Below, piece by piece: positions 9,505 through 18,103 of a stretch of 45,989 nt of DNA. The stretch's first letter is position 1; every line of letters begins with the position of its first letter. Origin of the DNA: an uncultured Lachnospiraceae bacterium. Lineage in GTDB: Bacteria > Bacillota > Clostridia > Lachnospirales > Lachnospiraceae. The notes beneath the pieces are model-generated. The model saw only the letters and a list, made by a program, of their open reading frames with translations, was not told the DNA's origin and did not search any database. The DNA lies in NCBI GenBank assembly GCA_951800685.1, contig CATOJY010000027.1, positions 1 to 45,989 of the forward strand, written 5' to 3'. The translations under genes were made by a program, and so were the position numbers.

Positions 9505-11133
9505 TTATTCTTTTGTCTCCAGTTCATACAAATTCTCACACAACATCGCCCAGGATTCCCTGTTACGATACCATATAGCGTCAAATTCTTCTATACCAAG
9601 CGGACATGGATGCCGCCCATTTTCTATGGTCACGCTAGCGCCCTGCAGGTCTAGCTGTACCCAGTCACTGAAGCCTCCCAGATTCACATTATATCCTTTC
9701 TGGGTATTGACCGGCCCATATTTGATCACTTCCTGCAGATCTGTCGCCAATGCGTGGGATTTCTCAGAAGTCTCCTCCCTATTTCCATTGACATCGTAAT
9801 AGATCAACTGTCCTTTTGAATGATAGCTCAGGAAATAATCATATGTCCTTCTTCTGGCTTCCTCTACCAGGATCTGCGTCTCCGGCTCCGATACAGCATA
9901 TATCCCTTTATAGTTTCCGTAAGATGGTTCCTGCTTTAAATTAATATCACCCCATCCGGCATCGAAATTATTATTCAGATCCACACCGTTTGCATTGCTT
10001 TTCCATAATCTCTGATACTCTTCAAAAGAAATAAGATCAGTTTTCCCTTCCGCCTCCCTGTCATAGTCGGCCTGTTGATAATAATCAGCCCAGTTCCAGT
10101 CACCGTTCATGTCCTCCTCAAACACCAGGTGTACCTGGTCACGCAGATAACAGTCATACACAAGCTGCGCAATTTCCTCATGATCCATCGCATCTATTCC
10201 CAACTGACTAATCGTCACACCGTCAGGATTAGACATGGGAATCACATGAATTGCCGTATGCTCCAAAAGTTCCTGATAGGACTTCCCCTGGTAACTGCCA
10301 CAGCTATAATTGGCCGCATAATATTCCAGCATCCGCATAACCAGCTGTGCTGTCATATATTCCCTTCCATGAATAGCTGCCTGGACAAATATATGGTGTT
10401 GGGCATCTGGAGATCCCAGACACACCTCATAGATTTCCCTTCCATCCACACTGCTTCCCACCACTTCATAAGATAAGCATTCCCCGTATATGCTACAGAG
10501 CTCCTGGATATCCTCTCTCATCTTATCATAAGTGTACAGTGCATCCGTCACATCGACAACAGACAAAAGACCCGGATCATCACGGTAGTCCACACGAATA
10601 CAATAATCTGCATTCAGATATCCTTCCAGTCCGGTTTCCTCAACCGTCACTTTATAGAAATTCCTGCCACCTTCCTCAACCGTCTCACCTTTCCAGAGCA
10701 GATGCTCTCCGGCCCTCACCTCGGCAATCCCATCCCCATCCAAACCAGGTTCCTGCCTCAAATGCATATAATCTGCAGGTGCTGCCACCAAAACCGTAAC
10801 TATATCGGATTCCTCCTGTAATTCCTCCTGTGTCTCCTCCTGCGCTTTCTCTTCTGTCATCTCCTCTTCCGTTTGCGCAATTTCCACATCCTCACTCAGC
10901 ACTGTCTTTTCATTCCGCTCATCCGGTTGTCTTTGCAAGCGGGCCGACAAGATAAGCGCCAGCAGAACAACAATAATAATTACCACAACAATTATAATCG
11001 CCACCAGATATTTCCTGCCCTGCTCCGGTTTCTTCTTCTCCTCCTGCATGGCCGGCTGCATCACAGGCCGTCCACACCCTGGACAAAACTTCCCCGTATC
11101 AGGAATTTCCCGTCCACATCCCAGACATATCAT
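9505..11133 (-). CDS. Zinc-ribbon, single-TM M14 zinc carboxypeptidase with SH3 domain
   Basis: The start is ATG 11133 (MICLGCGREIP) with AGGAGG upstream, giving 542 residues. An N-terminal zinc ribbon (3-22) and a TM helix (42-63) are followed by a Glu-rich stalk and an SH3-like domain (about 112-183). A peptidase M14 domain (about 195-535) keeps zinc ligands His255 and Glu258 (HGRE) and His438 (YHSKG), plus catalytic Glu504 (TIENG). M14 enzymes of this D,L-carboxypeptidase type often trim peptidoglycan stem peptides (family knowledge), and an SH3 domain fits wall binding. It follows the kinase gene by 13 bases, with its ribosome site close to the kinase stop. With the amidase it gives the locus two wall-acting enzymes. 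Confidence 0.9.
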   Translation of the reverse strand: MICLGCGREIPDTGKFCPGCGRPVMQPAMQEEKKKPEQGRKYLVAIIIVVVIIIVVLLALILSARLQRQPDERNEKTVLSEDVEIAQTEEEMTEEKAQEETQEELQEESDIVTVLVAAPADYMHLRQEPGLDGDGIAEVRAGEHLLWKGETVEEGGRNFYKVTVEETGLEGYLNADYCIRVDYRDDPGLLSVVDVTDALYTYDKMREDIQELCSIYGECLSYEVVGSSVDGREIYEVCLGSPDAQHHIFVQAAIHGREYMTAQLVMRMLEYYAANYSCGSYQGKSYQELLEHTAIHVIPMSNPDGVTISQLGIDAMDHEEIAQLVYDCYLRDQVHLVFEEDMNGDWNWADYYQQADYDREAEGKTDLISFEEYQRLWKSNANGVDLNNNFDAGWGDINLKQEPSYGNYKGIYAVSEPETQILVEEARRRTYDYFLSYHSKGQLIYYDVNGNREETSEKSHALATDLQEVIKYGPVNTQKGYNVNLGGFSDWVQLDLQGASVTIENGRHPCPLGIEEFDAIWYRNRESWAMLCENLYELETKE

Positions 11134-11146
11134 TTGTCTTATCCTC

Positions 11147-12874
11147 CTAAAAACCCAAACTGTCCAGTATGCTTTGGAAGAAATCGGAGTAGCGTTCCAC
11201 CGACTGATCATCCTGCATAGCTCCTGTCAGCTTAAAGGTATTGTTCTCATATACTTCAAATTCCAATACGAAAGACGAGTCTCCTTTTCGTCCTTCATAA
11301 TAAACATACTGCTTCGACGTCGCCGTATCTCCATAAATATACCACTGCCCTTCCGTATCGGAATACAGATCAAGAATTTCTCCCACCGTATACCCGGAAG
11401 CAATATTGTTTAACTGGCCGTTTTTCACTTTGATGACAGAATCATCCAGGGCAGAAGCGGATTCTGCTCCCGACCTCATCATCTGATACTTCTGTGACCC
11501 AGCATCCTGAGGCTGGCCGGATTCATCCGCCTCTGCATCTTCCGGCTCTATACGTGTCTGGCGCTGGGTATCCTGCATTACTTCATCATGCTCCGTTTCT
11601 GCAGGATCTTCCGTATCCTTGGCTGCATCCCGCTCCTTTTCCTCCCGGTCAGACTCGTCATCTTCTTCCTCTTGTTTCTTCTCTTCTTTATCCTCCTCCA
11701 GATTTCTCGATGCTCTGAGATTCTCATCTTCCTTCGTCACAAATTTCTCCGCTACCTGGGACACCGCATCCGAAATCTCATTTCTTTTTATCCATACAAT
11801 ACTGAAAATAATCAGACTTAACACAATTCCAACAATCAGCCTGATCAGAAATTTATTAATACCCTGATAGATTCTGCTCCGCTTCGTGGCGCGGAAATCC
11901 TGACGGCTCATATACAGTTCACGATACAGCTCTTCCAGTGTCTGCTGTCTGTTTTCTGCCATAACAGACAGTCCCCTGTTAATCGCCTGTGCCACATTAC
12001 CCGGAAGCTTCCTAACCACTGAATGGACTGGCGCAAGCGTGTCGCTTCGAATCCGATTGATGGCCTCATCTGGAATCCGCCCCGTCAACATTCTGTACAT
12101 GGTTGCACAAAGGCTGTAAATATCTGTCCACGTACCTTGGTGTCCATTGGAAGAATACTGTTCAATGGGGGCGTATCCATGCTTTAATACAACCGTCATG
12201 CTCTTGTCCGACTGGCTGTCAAAATAACGCGCAGAACCGAAATCAATCAGCTTAATCTGATGGTCTTGCGTGATCATCAGATTATCCGGACTAATATCTC
12301 TATGTAACAGTTTATAACCGTGTATCACGGCAAGCGACTCTATCACTGGCTTCATAAGCGCGAGAGTCTCCTCCACAGAAAGCACACCGCCTTTTAACTT
12401 TAGATATTCTTTCAGAGTGATTCCTTCTATGTATTCCATGACAATATAAGCCGTCCCGTTTTCATAGAAAAAATCTTTAACCGAAACAATGCCCGGCAGT
12501 TTAAAGAACTGTGCCAGCGTAGATGCTTCTCTGACAAAACGCTCCAATCCCTGGTGGAATTCGCCACTTCCGGACTGTGTGATCGTATAAATCTGTGTCT
12601 GACCTACAGATGAGGTATCCCGTGCAACGAGGCTTGCAGGATAAAACTCCTTAATGGCAATTTTAATCTGCATATTATTATCCCACGCTAAATAAGTGAT
12701 ACCAAACCCGCCCTCACCAAGCATCTTACCAATCGTATATTTCTGATTTAATATTGTACCGGGCTTTAAGATATGTAACAAATCCTGATCTTGATGTATG
12801 TGATATCCGCAATAAGGACATACATTATCACCATCCTGTACCATCTTAAAACATCCGTAGCATACTTGCCTCAT
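11147..12874 (-). CDS. Zinc-ribbon Ser/Thr protein kinase with one TM helix
   Basis: The 575-residue protein starts with a short CxxC...CPYCG ribbon (5-24). A complete Hanks-type kinase domain (about 45-315) has the Gly loop GEGGFG, Lys75 in AIKEF, catalytic Asp193 in HRDISPDN and DFG at 211-213. Residues 342-361 form a TM helix. The outer part is acidic and low-complexity to about residue 460, then a ~110-residue globular end. No PASTA repeats are present, so this is not a PrkC-type wall sensor. It lies three genes from a PP2C phosphatase and in one locus with three FHA proteins, a layout that suggests phospho-Thr control of the secretion machine. The ribbon may dock to the same partner as the other ribbon proteins. 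Confidence 0.93.
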   Translation of the reverse strand: MRQVCYGCFKMVQDGDNVCPYCGYHIHQDQDLLHILKPGTILNQKYTIGKMLGEGGFGITYLAWDNNMQIKIAIKEFYPASLVARDTSSVGQTQIYTITQSGSGEFHQGLERFVREASTLAQFFKLPGIVSVKDFFYENGTAYIVMEYIEGITLKEYLKLKGGVLSVEETLALMKPVIESLAVIHGYKLLHRDISPDNLMITQDHQIKLIDFGSARYFDSQSDKSMTVVLKHGYAPIEQYSSNGHQGTWTDIYSLCATMYRMLTGRIPDEAINRIRSDTLAPVHSVVRKLPGNVAQAINRGLSVMAENRQQTLEELYRELYMSRQDFRATKRSRIYQGINKFLIRLIVGIVLSLIIFSIVWIKRNEISDAVSQVAEKFVTKEDENLRASRNLEEDKEEKKQEEEDDESDREEKERDAAKDTEDPAETEHDEVMQDTQRQTRIEPEDAEADESGQPQDAGSQKYQMMRSGAESASALDDSVIKVKNGQLNNIASGYTVGEILDLYSDTEGQWYIYGDTATSKQYVYYEGRKGDSSFVLEFEVYENNTFKLTGAMQDDQSVERYSDFFQSILDSLGF

Positions 12875-12958
12875 TTCTTCTTCCCCAAATATCCGTATTT
12901 ATATCCTGAAAATATCCTTTGTCCGCCGTCCCGCTGGCACGTGTCATTCCGCACACTT

Positions 12959-13402
12959 CTATTCTTCTATCTTAGCTCCGCAATATACACAGAACCTGGA
13001 GCCTCCCGGCAGTTCCCCACTGCACTTCGGACATCTGATGACCGTAGGCTGCCTGATCTGCGTGCCACAGGAAGGACAGAAGGCGTTGCCTTTCATCACT
13101 TCTGTACCGCAGTTTTCACATATCACAATTCCCTTAAGCTGGCAAAGGCTCTCCGTCAGTTTATCCAGTATCCCATCTACCAGTTCAATCTCGTGAAACA
13201 ACTCATCCGCTGCAAGCGCCTCACCGGTTTTGTGCGCCTGGTAGCAGGCTTCTCCCAGCTTACGGATACCTTCTTCTCTTCTCGCTTTATTCTTGGAAAT
13301 TTCACTGCCCAGTTTCGTCTGCTCGGAAATCCCTTTGGCTTTCTGCGAAATCGTGTTGCCCGCCTCGGACACCCCGCTGCTAAGTTTATCGATGATTGAC
13401 AT
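12959..13402 (-). CDS. Soluble double zinc-ribbon protein
   Basis: This 147-residue protein has no signal or TM segment. Residues 1-85 are helical and charged, beginning MSIIDKLSSGVSEAGN, and could form a coiled coil. Two zinc ribbons follow: ICENCG...FCPSCG at about 93-110 and RCPKCS...FCVYCG at about 118-141. It lies between the phosphatase and kinase genes. The same ribbon type is fused to the kinase and to the surface proteins, so it is a candidate cytoplasmic adaptor, for example by ribbon-ribbon contacts. That role is inference. No enzymatic motif is visible. Confidence 0.8.
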   Translation of the reverse strand: MSIIDKLSSGVSEAGNTISQKAKGISEQTKLGSEISKNKARREEGIRKLGEACYQAHKTGEALAADELFHEIELVDGILDKLTESLCQLKGIVICENCGTEVMKGNAFCPSCGTQIRQPTVIRCPKCSGELPGGSRFCVYCGAKIEE

Positions 13403-13440
13403 ATCCTTTTCCTCCCATCCTCGCGTTTTCTTATCTTTAT

Positions 13441-14166
13441 CTATACTCTAACCAGTATCACAGAGATATTATCCCTGGCGCCTTCACCATACACTTTTTT
13501 CAACATACTGTCCAATGAAGCATCCAATGAATGGTGTCTGCACTTTTTCAGATATTTGGCAATGATCCGTTCCGGACACATTTTATATAGACCATCACTG
13601 CATAACATAAAAATCATGCCCGTATAAGTCTGATCCGTACTGCTGGTGATCCTTGCATCCTCTGCTATCCCAACTGCATTGACAAGCTTTCCCCAGTTGG
13701 GATGCTGCCGTTTCACCCAATTACTCACAGACAGGCTGATCTGATTCTCCCACACTTCATCCACCGTCAACTGTTTTACCTGCGTCCGGTCACAACGATA
13801 GATCCGGCTATCCCCAGCGTTCAAAATCCCATACCGCCCCCGGTAGATAAACAGAACTACTGCCGTAGAACCACTGATTTCCCTGCCTCCAGACATTTGC
13901 CAGATCTTCTGGTTGGCCCTCTCTAACACCTGATTGAGCGAATAAATCATTCTGGAAAAATCACAGTCAAACGCCGATTCGCGAAAGTTCTTCCACCATC
14001 CGGCCATACCATCTGTAATCTCTCTGCTGGCGCGTTCTCCGTGACTATGGCCACCCATACCGTCCGCCACACAAAACAACCCGATTTCTCCCTCCGCTGC
14101 CATAAAAACGGAATCCTCATTCATGGTTCGCTCTAATCCGATCTCGCATACGCCTCTATATTCCAT
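13441..14166 (-). CDS. PP2C-family Ser/Thr phosphatase
   Basis: The 241-residue length fits bacterial PPM/PP2C enzymes such as Stp/PrpC. Metal-binding motifs are intact: NED at 16-18, DGMGGH at 35-40 with Asp35, SDG with Asp191 and ARDN with Asp232. NAGDSRIY and the Ser/Thr-rich motif around 99-102 are also present. It should remove phosphate from Ser/Thr, most likely on substrates of the kinase encoded two genes downstream (11147). It is cytoplasmic, with no TM segment. It lies 32 bases after the VWA-FHA gene. A kinase/PP2C pair inside a T7SS locus recalls the kinase/phosphatase/FHA set of type VI secretion (an analogy, not homology). Confidence 0.93.
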   Translation of the reverse strand: MEYRGVCEIGLERTMNEDSVFMAAEGEIGLFCVADGMGGHSHGERASREITDGMAGWWKNFRESAFDCDFSRMIYSLNQVLERANQKIWQMSGGREISGSTAVVLFIYRGRYGILNAGDSRIYRCDRTQVKQLTVDEVWENQISLSVSNWVKRQHPNWGKLVNAVGIAEDARITSSTDQTYTGMIFMLCSDGLYKMCPERIIAKYLKKCRHHSLDASLDSMLKKVYGEGARDNISVILVRV

Positions 14167-14198
14167 TGCACAGTCTCCGTAAACCTGCTTTCATCCCA

Positions 14199-15758
14199 TC
14201 ATTTTACTTCAAACCTTAATTCCAGTCTGCCCAGCTTGACAATGTTCCCTGGAAAAATCTCCGTATCAGCCAATACCTTACTGCCATTGACGTATGTACC
14301 ATTAGCAGACTGAAGATCCTTTATATAAAATTTGTTATCCCGTACACTGATCTCACAATGTCTGCTTGAAACAGATTTTTCATAATCAAGGACAATATCA
14401 CACATTCCCTGTTTACGTCCTACCGTAACAGATTGTTCTAAGGGAACCTGGAAAGTCTTCGCCATAGAGTGGATATCCGTTAGTATAATATGGTAAGTAT
14501 TTCTGTTATTCCATATCATATAAGTACGCCCGTCATCATCTGGCACGTTCGTATGTACCAATTCCGTCTTTTCCTCTGACGTCCCAAAACTGTATTGCAG
14601 TTCCTGCAGAATATTGTCATCAATAGGTTCAAACTGCACCTTATTTCGTTTCTTTTTTAAAATAATAAGTACAATGACAATGATTACTGCTGCCAAAATC
14701 ACAAAACAGAAAATCACGAGCAGAACTGCCGTTTTCATAAATTGATCATTGTTCTCTTCCGTAATATCTGTCTCCGGTTCTGCCGGCGGCTCCGGTTCCG
14801 GTTCTGGTACAGGCTCTGCGTCTTCAACAACTGCCTGCGTCTGCTGCGGCATCATAATATCTGCTGACAGGTTAACGGTGCTTCCCTGATCGGTATATGA
14901 AATCTTCACTGCCTTACGGCTTCCATCCATAACCTCCGGTGATGGTATAATCTCCAGTCTCACAATATCCCTGTCTGTTTTGAGCACGTCCGTAATATCC
15001 AGCGTGTTTTCCACATCCTCCATCAGAAACGACTGTGCCGAGGTCATCCTGGACAGCGCAAACATATTCTCCAATTCTTCCTCATTCTTGCCATTGACAC
15101 ATCCAACAGTATAAATGGGATAAGGATTCTCCTTAAGCAGGCTGTACAATTCTTCCTTCGTATAACCCATGGACTTGTTGTCAACACCGTCTGAAACAAC
15201 AATAATTCTCCGGTATACCTCTTCCCCATCAGCGAGATACTCTGTGGTGAGCAAGTCATAGAGCACATCTGTCAGATAAGTCTCCTGGTCCTGATACTCG
15301 ATTCCATCCACTGCCTGCTTCAGCGTGCTGTAATCACCGGTATACTCCGCAAGCCATGTAATTTCTTCACTGAACACTGTAATAGCCATCTCTTCCCCTG
15401 CATCCCGATCAGAGATCAGATCCTGCAGGAAATCTGCTATCTTGTCCCTGTCATCCTGTCGGATTGATATAGAATTATCGACCATGACAAGGGTCCTCAT
15501 GCTTACATCCCGGTCTATGATATTCTCCACTGACGCCATCTCCCCGGTAGATGTTCCGATCTGTATAGATACATCGGCAAGCTCCTTTGGGGTGCCTTTT
15601 GTATACACAATGAGACGATCTTCACCCGTAAAAGTCTCCATAATGCAAGCATCTGCCGCGGCATGGACAGAACTGCCGCACAGCATGAGAACTGCCAACA
15701 CTGCAATTACTACTTTTCTAGTTATTACCTTCATTTTTCTCATCTTTCTGTTCTTCAT
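14199..15758 (-). CDS. VWA-TM-FHA membrane protein
   Basis: The 519-residue protein has a signal peptide (about 12-34), an extracellular VWA domain (about 85-260), a Pro/Glu linker, a TM helix (342-368) and a cytoplasmic FHA domain (about 440-510; GR at 447-448, SSRH at 464-467, SANGTYVNGS). The VWA MIDAS reads DNSIS (94-98), with Asn in place of the usual x, plus SDG at 189-191, so metal binding is plausible. It could link an outside event to phospho-Thr binding inside, with the kinase at 11147 as the likely writer. The first 41 bases overlap the DUF4176 gene, suggesting coupled translation. Starts at 15743 or 15734 are possible; none has a strong ribosome site. Confidence 0.9.
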   Translation of the reverse strand: MKNRKMRKMKVITRKVVIAVLAVLMLCGSSVHAAADACIMETFTGEDRLIVYTKGTPKELADVSIQIGTSTGEMASVENIIDRDVSMRTLVMVDNSISIRQDDRDKIADFLQDLISDRDAGEEMAITVFSEEITWLAEYTGDYSTLKQAVDGIEYQDQETYLTDVLYDLLTTEYLADGEEVYRRIIVVSDGVDNKSMGYTKEELYSLLKENPYPIYTVGCVNGKNEEELENMFALSRMTSAQSFLMEDVENTLDITDVLKTDRDIVRLEIIPSPEVMDGSRKAVKISYTDQGSTVNLSADIMMPQQTQAVVEDAEPVPEPEPEPPAEPETDITEENNDQFMKTAVLLVIFCFVILAAVIIVIVLIILKKKRNKVQFEPIDDNILQELQYSFGTSEEKTELVHTNVPDDDGRTYMIWNNRNTYHIILTDIHSMAKTFQVPLEQSVTVGRKQGMCDIVLDYEKSVSSRHCEISVRDNKFYIKDLQSANGTYVNGSKVLADTEIFPGNIVKLGRLELRFEVK

Positions 15759-16041
15759 TTTCCTTTTTTCTCAGTTCCATCAGTGCCGCATCCACACGGA
15801 TCTTAAACTGCATCTGCTCTTCATCCTGATACCCTACTGCATAAATCTTTTCGACCTGATGGGAATCAAACAAAAATGTCTGATCCGGTCCAAGAAATCC
15901 TTCCGGGAAAACACATCCAACATAATCATAAACCTTGTTCGGATTATCCGCCGCCACCTGCGCAAATCCCATGATCATAAGTTTCTTTGTGCTGTTTTTT
16001 AACAACACTACAGAACCAATTGGTAACACTCCAGTAAACAT
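15718..16041 (-). CDS. DUF4176 family protein, T7SS-associated
   Basis: The 107-residue protein begins VLPIGSVVLLKNSTKKLMI and continues with YDYVGCVFPEGFLGPDQTFLF and IEKIYAVGY. This is the signature of DUF4176, a family commonly encoded in Firmicutes T7SS loci next to WXG100 and LXG genes (family knowledge; its biochemical role is not settled). The C-terminus is highly charged (KKENEEQKDEKNEGNN). GAGAGGA precedes the ATG. It follows the putative secreted protein gene by 22 bases and overlaps the VWA-FHA gene. No membrane segment is present, so it is probably cytoplasmic. Confidence 0.85.
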   Translation of the reverse strand: MFTGVLPIGSVVLLKNSTKKLMIMGFAQVAADNPNKVYDYVGCVFPEGFLGPDQTFLFDSHQVEKIYAVGYQDEEQMQFKIRVDAALMELRKKENEEQKDEKNEGNN

Positions 16042-16063
16042 TAGTTGTCCTCTCTTTCTGCCA

Positions 16064-17263
16064 TTACCATGGCAATATCTTGCTCAAGACACTTTTTGCA
16101 CCATTCTTAATTGCATCGATTGTGCCGCCGTAGTCTATCTCAAATCCTACGCTGACTCCAATTCCCAATGCCGCCCCAATATCGCATTTGATTTTGCCGT
16201 CGCCAATATCGATATCCGCATGCGCCCCCACGCCGATATAGGCACTGCCTGATACATTGACATCTGTTCCCAAAACGGTTACGCCAGCCTGTGCTTCCGC
16301 CTCGATCAATACGGCCTCCACATTCGCATGAACATTTGCGCTTGGATTAAAGGAGCCATTCTCGTCCATGAGCGATGCATGAAGACCTACCTCACCAGAA
16401 ACCTGGCCCACTGTAATATTGCCGTTTGCATAAGCCCCCAGCATCTCATTGCCGACTGCTATATCTCCAGCGGCGGTCAGAAGCGTATAACTCGCTCCCA
16501 TCTTGGCGTCAATATTAGGATTAAATACAAGTGTACCATCCTCGTTCTGTGTAAACAAGCCGCCTTCCGCACTGGCATATGCTTCATAAGCAGATATTGA
16601 CACACCAAGGCTTCCATACTCTCCTGCTATTTCTTTACCGTATAAAGCGCCTTGCACTTTCTTTCCAACCTCAAAGCTCGTGGCATCTTTTATTGCATCC
16701 TGAATGTCATTTTTCATTTTGTCAATAAAATTATCAAATGCATTTATATCATTCAAGATCAACGGCGGCATCATCAATAACCCGTTTAATATAGAAGTAT
16801 CGCCGTTATATATTTTAGCCACAAAATCCCTGATATCTTCCAGACGCTTTACTATGTATTCTCCATACTCACCTCCATCGATACTTGTGAGTAACGGTTT
16901 GATCAATTTCTCAATAATACCTGTCTCAATATCACCAAAATCAATCTGTGAACCCTGTACATTCTGCAAATCCGTATTCTTAACCTGCGCATGATCCACC
17001 ACCTGCTGCTCCGTTCTGTCATATCCATCCAGAATATCATTCAGAGCAGACTTCATGCCTGTCATACTGCCTTTGTGAGCCTCCACACGCTCTGCGGCAT
17101 GGTTAATTCTGGATCGTATATTTGCCTGTGAAGCCACACGAAAACCAAGATTATTGCCAACACTGCTGATTTCAGCTTCTATCTGTCCCAGTTCTTTAAC
17201 CAGTCTCTCCTCATCAGCTGCCTGCATCCTGGCATTTTTCGTCTTAACAGAAAATTGTGCCAT
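16064..17263 (-). CDS. Putative T7SS substrate: helical head plus Gly/Ala-rich beta domain
   Basis: The 399-residue protein has an all-helical head (about 1-200) resembling WXG100/LXG-type export domains. It includes a YDRTE motif (81-85) that fits the YxxxD/E T7SS signal. From about residue 215 it switches to repetitive Gly/Ala/Val-rich strands (for example VGVGAHADIDIGDGKIK, GAALGIGVSVGFEID). It ends with a short helix and the residues ILPW. There is no signal peptide or clear TM helix. It lies directly downstream of five WXG100 genes and upstream of DUF4176. I infer a secreted structural or effector protein. No known toxin motif is visible, and no obvious immunity gene sits beside it, which argues against a classic polymorphic toxin. 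Confidence 0.75.
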   Translation of the reverse strand: MAQFSVKTKNARMQAADEERLVKELGQIEAEISSVGNNLGFRVASQANIRSRINHAAERVEAHKGSMTGMKSALNDILDGYDRTEQQVVDHAQVKNTDLQNVQGSQIDFGDIETGIIEKLIKPLLTSIDGGEYGEYIVKRLEDIRDFVAKIYNGDTSILNGLLMMPPLILNDINAFDNFIDKMKNDIQDAIKDATSFEVGKKVQGALYGKEIAGEYGSLGVSISAYEAYASAEGGLFTQNEDGTLVFNPNIDAKMGASYTLLTAAGDIAVGNEMLGAYANGNITVGQVSGEVGLHASLMDENGSFNPSANVHANVEAVLIEAEAQAGVTVLGTDVNVSGSAYIGVGAHADIDIGDGKIKCDIGAALGIGVSVGFEIDYGGTIDAIKNGAKSVLSKILPW

Positions 17264-17287
17264 ACCTTCCCATACCTTTCATCTTCT

Positions 17288-17328
17288 GAACCGGATGCAT
17301 CCGCTCGCATAGCGGGTGCATCTGGTTC
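17288..17328 (-). repeat. Long intercistronic hairpin (18-bp stem) in the T7SS operon
   Basis: GAACCGGATGCATCCGCT pairs along its full length, with two G-U pairs, with the sequence at 17311-17328, leaving a 5-base loop. It lies between the fifth WXG100 gene and the putative substrate gene. No T run follows on the minus strand, so it looks like an RNA-processing or stabilising hairpin rather than a terminator. Confidence 0.6.
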
Positions 17329-17339
17329 ACTTCTTTCTC

Positions 17340-17654
17340 TTAAGAAATCAAATCACCTGTCAGGCCTCCACTGATATCAACATTAGCATTCTCTGCCATC
17401 TCATATTGCCTTGCCATTTCATTTAAGTCTTTGACATGCTCATCAATCATTCTGTGCATCTTTTCCATATCGTCTTCAAGCTGGTGGAATTTTTCATTGT
17501 ATGCTCTCGCTGCGTCTCCTTCCCAACTGGACTTTAAGCTGTCCACAATACTGATCATCTCCTGTGTCAGATTGCGTACCTGTCCGCCTGTGGTTTGAAA
17601 CTCGTCTGCTGTGCCCATCAATTTGTCTGGGGTTACTTTCAAAATGCCTTCCAT
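17340..17654 (-). CDS. WXG100-family T7SS protein
   Basis: The 104-residue helical hairpin protein has the turn motif WEG (Trp44-Gly46). A YEMAE sequence at 84-88 matches the YxxxD/E export signal. No signal peptide or cysteine is present. Such proteins form dimers recognised by EssC/EccC and are exported by the T7SS. It is the last of five WXG100-type genes in a row and is closest to the putative large substrate, making it a candidate partner. Its C-terminal motif is nearly the same as in the neighbour at 17707, so the two may be the heterodimer pair (inference). Confidence 0.92.
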   Translation of the reverse strand: MEGILKVTPDKLMGTADEFQTTGGQVRNLTQEMISIVDSLKSSWEGDAARAYNEKFHQLEDDMEKMHRMIDEHVKDLNEMARQYEMAENANVDISGGLTGDLIS

Positions 17655-17706
17655 AATTATCTCTCCTTATCTATAATTGTATCCGCTACCTGTTACCCTG
17701 TACTTC

Positions 17707-18006
17707 TTAGTATGTTCTCCTTGATGCTGTGGACAAATTCTGAGCCTCCGCCATCTCATATTTTGCAGCAATATTCTCTAATGCCACGCAATACTGTTCG
17801 ATCAGATTATGAAAATTGTCCATCTGTGTCTTATCATTGTTGAATGCAACGTTAAAAGCATCTCTAGCCTCGCCTTCCCACATACCGATCAGGGCCTGCT
17901 CCTGGCTTTCCAGATTCCCCACCTGCGTCTTAAATTGGGAATTTAAATTTCTCAATTCTCCCGCTTTTACCTTAAGTTCTGATGCTGATACTTGAATAAG
18001 TCCCAT
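17707..18006 (-). CDS. WXG100-family T7SS protein
   Basis: The 99-residue protein has WEG at 43-45 and the export-type motif YEMAE at 83-87, followed by a short polar tail. It has the size and two-helix pattern of the ESAT-6/WXG100 family. It carries the same YEMAE motif as the protein at 17340, while the three upstream relatives differ, suggesting a recent pair. A ribosome site (AGGAGG) precedes the start. A 97-base gap with no gene separates it from the upstream WXG100 gene at 18104, the largest spacing in this cluster. Confidence 0.92.
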   Translation of the reverse strand: MGLIQVSASELKVKAGELRNLNSQFKTQVGNLESQEQALIGMWEGEARDAFNVAFNNDKTQMDNFHNLIEQYCVALENIAAKYEMAEAQNLSTASRRTY

Positions 18007-18103
18007 AATTCTTTCCTCCTGTGATTGTTATTTGTCTCGTCCGGGGTATTTATTTAAAAGGAAAATTCTTTTGAATTAACCTTACGAGCTCTGATTCTTT
18101 CTA

